Shown: one piece after another, positions 62,193-64,000 of the stretch | Layout: each line of letters starts with the position of its first letter | Numbering within the stretch: position 1 is the stretch's first letter | Assembly: GCA_049472395.1 (NCBI GenBank) | Contig: JBLIRR010000034.1 | Coordinates: 7,121-71,120 of the forward strand | Direction: 5' to 3' | Source: JBLIRR01 sp049472395 | GTDB taxonomy: Bacteria; SZUA-182; DTGQ01; JBLIRR01 | Length of the DNA stretch: 64,000 nucleotides | Translations under genes and position numbers: made by a program | Notes under the pieces: model-generated | What the model was told of the DNA's origin: nothing | What the model saw: the letters and a program-made list of their open reading frames with translations, nothing else | The model's database searches: none

Positions 62193-62228
62193 CAGCAATT
62201 CTCATTATGGCGCACTCCCAGAAGTATA
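62193..62228. repeat. CAGCAATTCT-family repeat end (copy C), next to the IS
   Basis: CAGCAATTCTCATTATGGCG, then CACTCCCAGAAGTATA. It differs at about six of the first 35 positions from the left end of the element at 10632. The IS5-family element begins right after it, and no matching right end is found beyond the IS, so it is a partial copy. Confidence 0.4.
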
Positions 62229-63140
62229 AGAGCCTGTCTGAAAAATATTTGTATGCCCTATGGACAAAAGGAAACCTCTAATATAAGATTAAATACGGTA
62301 AACCGTTAATCTTAATATTAGGGGGGAATTATGGAAGAGAAGAATTATTGGAGTGATCTGACAAATGAACGATGGGAGTTGATAAAGCCTTTGTTGCCTG
62401 AGTCTCAAAACAACAGAGGTTATGGTCGTCCACGAATAATATGCCTTCGTATTATTTTGAATGCAATATTTTATTTGGTGCGAACCGGCTGTCAATGGCG
62501 AATGCTCCCTCATAATTTTCCAAATTGGAAAACAGTATATCATTATTTTAGGAAGTGGCGGAAGGATGGCACATGGGAACGAATTCATGATAACTTGCAT
62601 GTACGTACCCGATTGAAGACGGGGCGTGAGGGAGAACCAAGTGCTGGAATCATCGATAGTCAAAGCGTAAAAACCACCGAAGTAGGAGGGCTGCGGGGGT
62701 ATGATGCTGGCAAGAAAATAAATGGGCGTAAGCGCCATATTATAGTAGATACGATGGGGCTGCTTATTGCTGTTGTAGTGCATGAAGCCAGGATTCAAGA
62801 TCGTGATGGAGCAAAGTTGGTATTTATGAAAATATTTGGCCAATTTCCTCGTCTGAAGCATATTTGGGCCGATGGAGGCTATTCTGGGAAGCTGATTATA
62901 TGGGCTAATTTATTTGGTGACTGGGCACTTGAAATCGTAAAACGCGTAGGAAAGGGGTTTATGATACTGCCACGTCGTTGGGTAGTTGAAAGAACATTTG
63001 CCTGGATTGGTCGTTATCGCCGTATGAGTAAAGACTATGAATATAGGACAGATACATCAGAAAGTATGATCCGAATTGCTATGATTCAATTAATGCTCAG
63101 GAGATTGGCACCAGCATGAAATATTTTTCAGACAGGCTCT
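62229..63140 (+). mobile_element. Complete IS5-family insertion sequence, 912 bp
   Basis: Perfect 22-bp terminal inverted repeats beginning AGAGCCTGTCTGAAAA (62229-62250 and complement at 63119-63140), flanked by a 2-bp TA duplication (62227-62228 and 63141-63142) as in the IS427-type subgroup. One intact transposase gene. A hairpin (AAGATTAA...ACGGT/ACCGT...TAATCTT, 62285-62313) precedes the gene and may block read-through expression. Perfect ends suggest recent insertion. Confidence 0.92.
62331..63119 (+). CDS. IS5-family transposase
   Basis: 262 aa, one frame without frameshift. N-terminal DUF4096-type domain (LTNERWELIKPLLPE, RTGCQWRMLPHNFPNWKTVY) and a DDE catalytic core: IDSQSVKTTEVGG (first Asp), IWADGGYSGK (second Asp), and RRWVVERTFAWIGRYRR (Glu in VVERTF). 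The stop codon runs into the right inverted repeat. GGGGGGAA precedes the ATG. Confidence 0.93.
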   Translation: MEEKNYWSDLTNERWELIKPLLPESQNNRGYGRPRIICLRIILNAIFYLVRTGCQWRMLPHNFPNWKTVYHYFRKWRKDGTWERIHDNLHVRTRLKTGREGEPSAGIIDSQSVKTTEVGGLRGYDAGKKINGRKRHIIVDTMGLLIAVVVHEARIQDRDGAKLVFMKIFGQFPRLKHIWADGGYSGKLIIWANLFGDWALEIVKRVGKGFMILPRRWVVERTFAWIGRYRRMSKDYEYRTDTSESMIRIAMIQLMLRRLAPA

Positions 63141-63273
63141 TAGATACTTTAAAAATATTTCTATTTTAGTTTGATTAATTACAAATTATTTTATTTCTTA
63201 TGTTATTATTTGAAATGATAATGTTAAAGATAAGAATTTTTATGGATAATTTTTTATAAAAAAACTCATAATT

Positions 63274-63618
63274 ATGTTAAGGGAGAAAATATCACTTCTG
63301 TTTTTATTTTATCTAATTATATTTGTATTAATTGCTTTTATTGGCACAGGGTGTGGCGGGAATGAAAATGAATTTAAATATTGTACACGAAATCCAAATA
63401 TAAATTATACCTTAATCAGTCCTAGTGTGTATGCTATTGATGATCCAAATAGGTTAGATATCATTGTTGGTGATCCAAATAGTATTGTACCTTATATTAA
63501 ATATGATTCAAATAGCGACTTACTTACAATTTCAGATGCTAATGAATATAATAAATCCAGTCTACAATATGCGCTTGAAAATCAACAAAGTATTGCATGT
63601 TTTTGTACGTGTCATTGA
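63274..63618 (+). CDS. Small putative lipoprotein, unrecognised
   Basis: 114 aa. Hydrophobic leader at about 7-25 ending in FIGTGCGGN, an acceptable lipobox, so probably lipid-anchored. The mature part is Asn/Asp/Tyr/Ser-rich with two related phrases (DDPNRLDIIVG, GDPNSIVPYIK) and ends ACFCTCH. No family recognised. Start ATG has only GGGAG downstream and no clear Shine-Dalgarno upstream, and it sits in IS-disturbed, AT-rich DNA, so it may be a truncated or decaying gene. Confidence 0.45.
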   Translation: MLREKISLLFLFYLIIFVLIAFIGTGCGGNENEFKYCTRNPNINYTLISPSVYAIDDPNRLDIIVGDPNSIVPYIKYDSNSDLLTISDANEYNKSSLQYALENQQSIACFCTCH

Positions 63619-64000
63619 TAGATTAGACAATCGTTAGAGAAAACAAATTGAAACCCTGGGAGGCGCGGTTCTTGCTTTATTAAAAATGAGGTTTTTATAT
63701 ATAAAAATAAGGTTAGCAATAGATTTGCCTTTTTAATTTCGCATAATTTAAAGATTACGAAATTAGAACACTTCCTCATAGATTTTTAATATTTGCTTAA
63801 TACTAAAAATAGCATTTTATTCGTAGTATATCAAAAAACGAAAACATTCTGGGAAAATCCTTAGAACAAATAAAGGATTAGCTCTGAGTCGAGGAACGAG
63901 TGCTCAGAGCTAATCCATGGTTTAAGAAGCCGCGGAGCCCGAAAAAAAGGTTGGCATGAATTATGTAATAGGGGGATTGCTTCCTACTGCTCTTAGACAG
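63619..64000. other. Gene-free right end with an unexplained hairpin
   Basis: Last 380 bp. No convincing coding frame inside the window. Contains the long hairpin at 63875-63916 and a second weaker hairpin (CCATGGTT/AGCCGCGG) directly after it. Confidence 0.4.
63875..63916. repeat. Perfect 14-bp hairpin
   Basis: GGATTAGCTCTGAG (63875-63888) and its exact complement (63903-63916) with a 14-nt loop containing CGAGGAACGAG. No T run follows, so it is not a simple terminator. Confidence 0.6.

Noticed and set aside
62289..62861. 190-aa open frame antisense to the transposase
   Set aside because: Lies wholly within the IS on the opposite strand; no recognisable domain and the sense frame is clearly the DDE transposase.
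62193..63142. IS inserted in the middle of a complete MITE copy
   Set aside because: No matching right-hand end of the repeat is found after the IS.
1..64000. CRISPR arrays, tRNA and rRNA genes
   Set aside because: No regularly spaced direct repeats, and no tRNA T-loop/cloverleaf or rRNA sequence seen in the intergenic regions.

Overview
The window is AT-rich, gene-dense DNA from what looks like a free-living, signalling-rich, Gram-negative-type anaerobe. The clues are a PEP-CTERM protein, Tat and lipoprotein signals, a probable sigma-54 promoter beside an NtrC-family regulator, an aldehyde ferredoxin oxidoreductase with a polyferredoxin partner, and a DUF3160 protein. This mix fits Brocadiales, Nitrospirota or Desulfobacterota-like lineages. 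There is no rRNA or other phylogenetic marker, so the lineage is an inference.

Layout. 1-1166: a Ser/Thr kinase running off the left edge. 1.4-20.1 kb: mostly single genes (orphan XRE repressor, DUF3160 protein, CPBP protease, Lhr-type helicase, PEP-CTERM protein, subtilase, DUF4143 ATPase, rhomboid, FtsH, PQQ-type sugar dehydrogenase with PASTA domains). 20.2-43.3 kb: a large two-component and c-di-GMP island. It holds a kinase/Rcp1-like regulator/GGDEF operon, tandem duplicated receivers, hybrid kinases, a PAS-ANTAR regulator, an NtrC-family regulator with sigma-54-type target sites, and a hybrid kinase-CheR-CheB-GGDEF/EAL operon. 44.7-54.6 kb: a two-armed locus. One arm is sigma factor, zinc-finger anti-sigma-like protein, VIT/vWA protein, CHAT protease fused to a CsgG/FlgO-like domain, and a Tat lipoprotein. 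The other, divergent, arm is an FHA protein and a CHASE2 protein with a degenerate sigma-54-activator AAA+ module. 54.7-62.1 kb: SWIM/SNF2 helicase, adenylate cyclase fused to a degenerate HD-GYP domain, and an aldehyde oxidoreductase pair. 62.2-64 kb: an intact IS5-family element, a small lipoprotein and an unexplained hairpin.

The most interesting non-coding signals are four. (1) At 29154-29431 a near-consensus promoter fires into a leader with two copies of the same structured module, followed by a strong intrinsic terminator and then a response-regulator gene; this looks like a tandem riboswitch or protein-controlled attenuator of no class I recognise. The gene upstream encodes a PAS-ANTAR protein, a family that controls terminators through RNA. 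(2) At 32978-33702 a sigma-54 -24/-12 element with matching upstream palindromes, plus a decayed second copy, sits beside the NtrC-family gene. (3) A small family of MITE-like repeats shares a CAGCAATTCT-type end, one copy containing a nested REP-like palindrome. (4) Homopolymer G tracts lie in the FHA gene and just upstream of an exported-protein gene.

Several gene remnants show decay of accessory material: a HEPN fragment, a ribbon-helix-helix antitoxin-like fragment and a histidine kinase fragment. I saw no tRNA, rRNA or CRISPR array.
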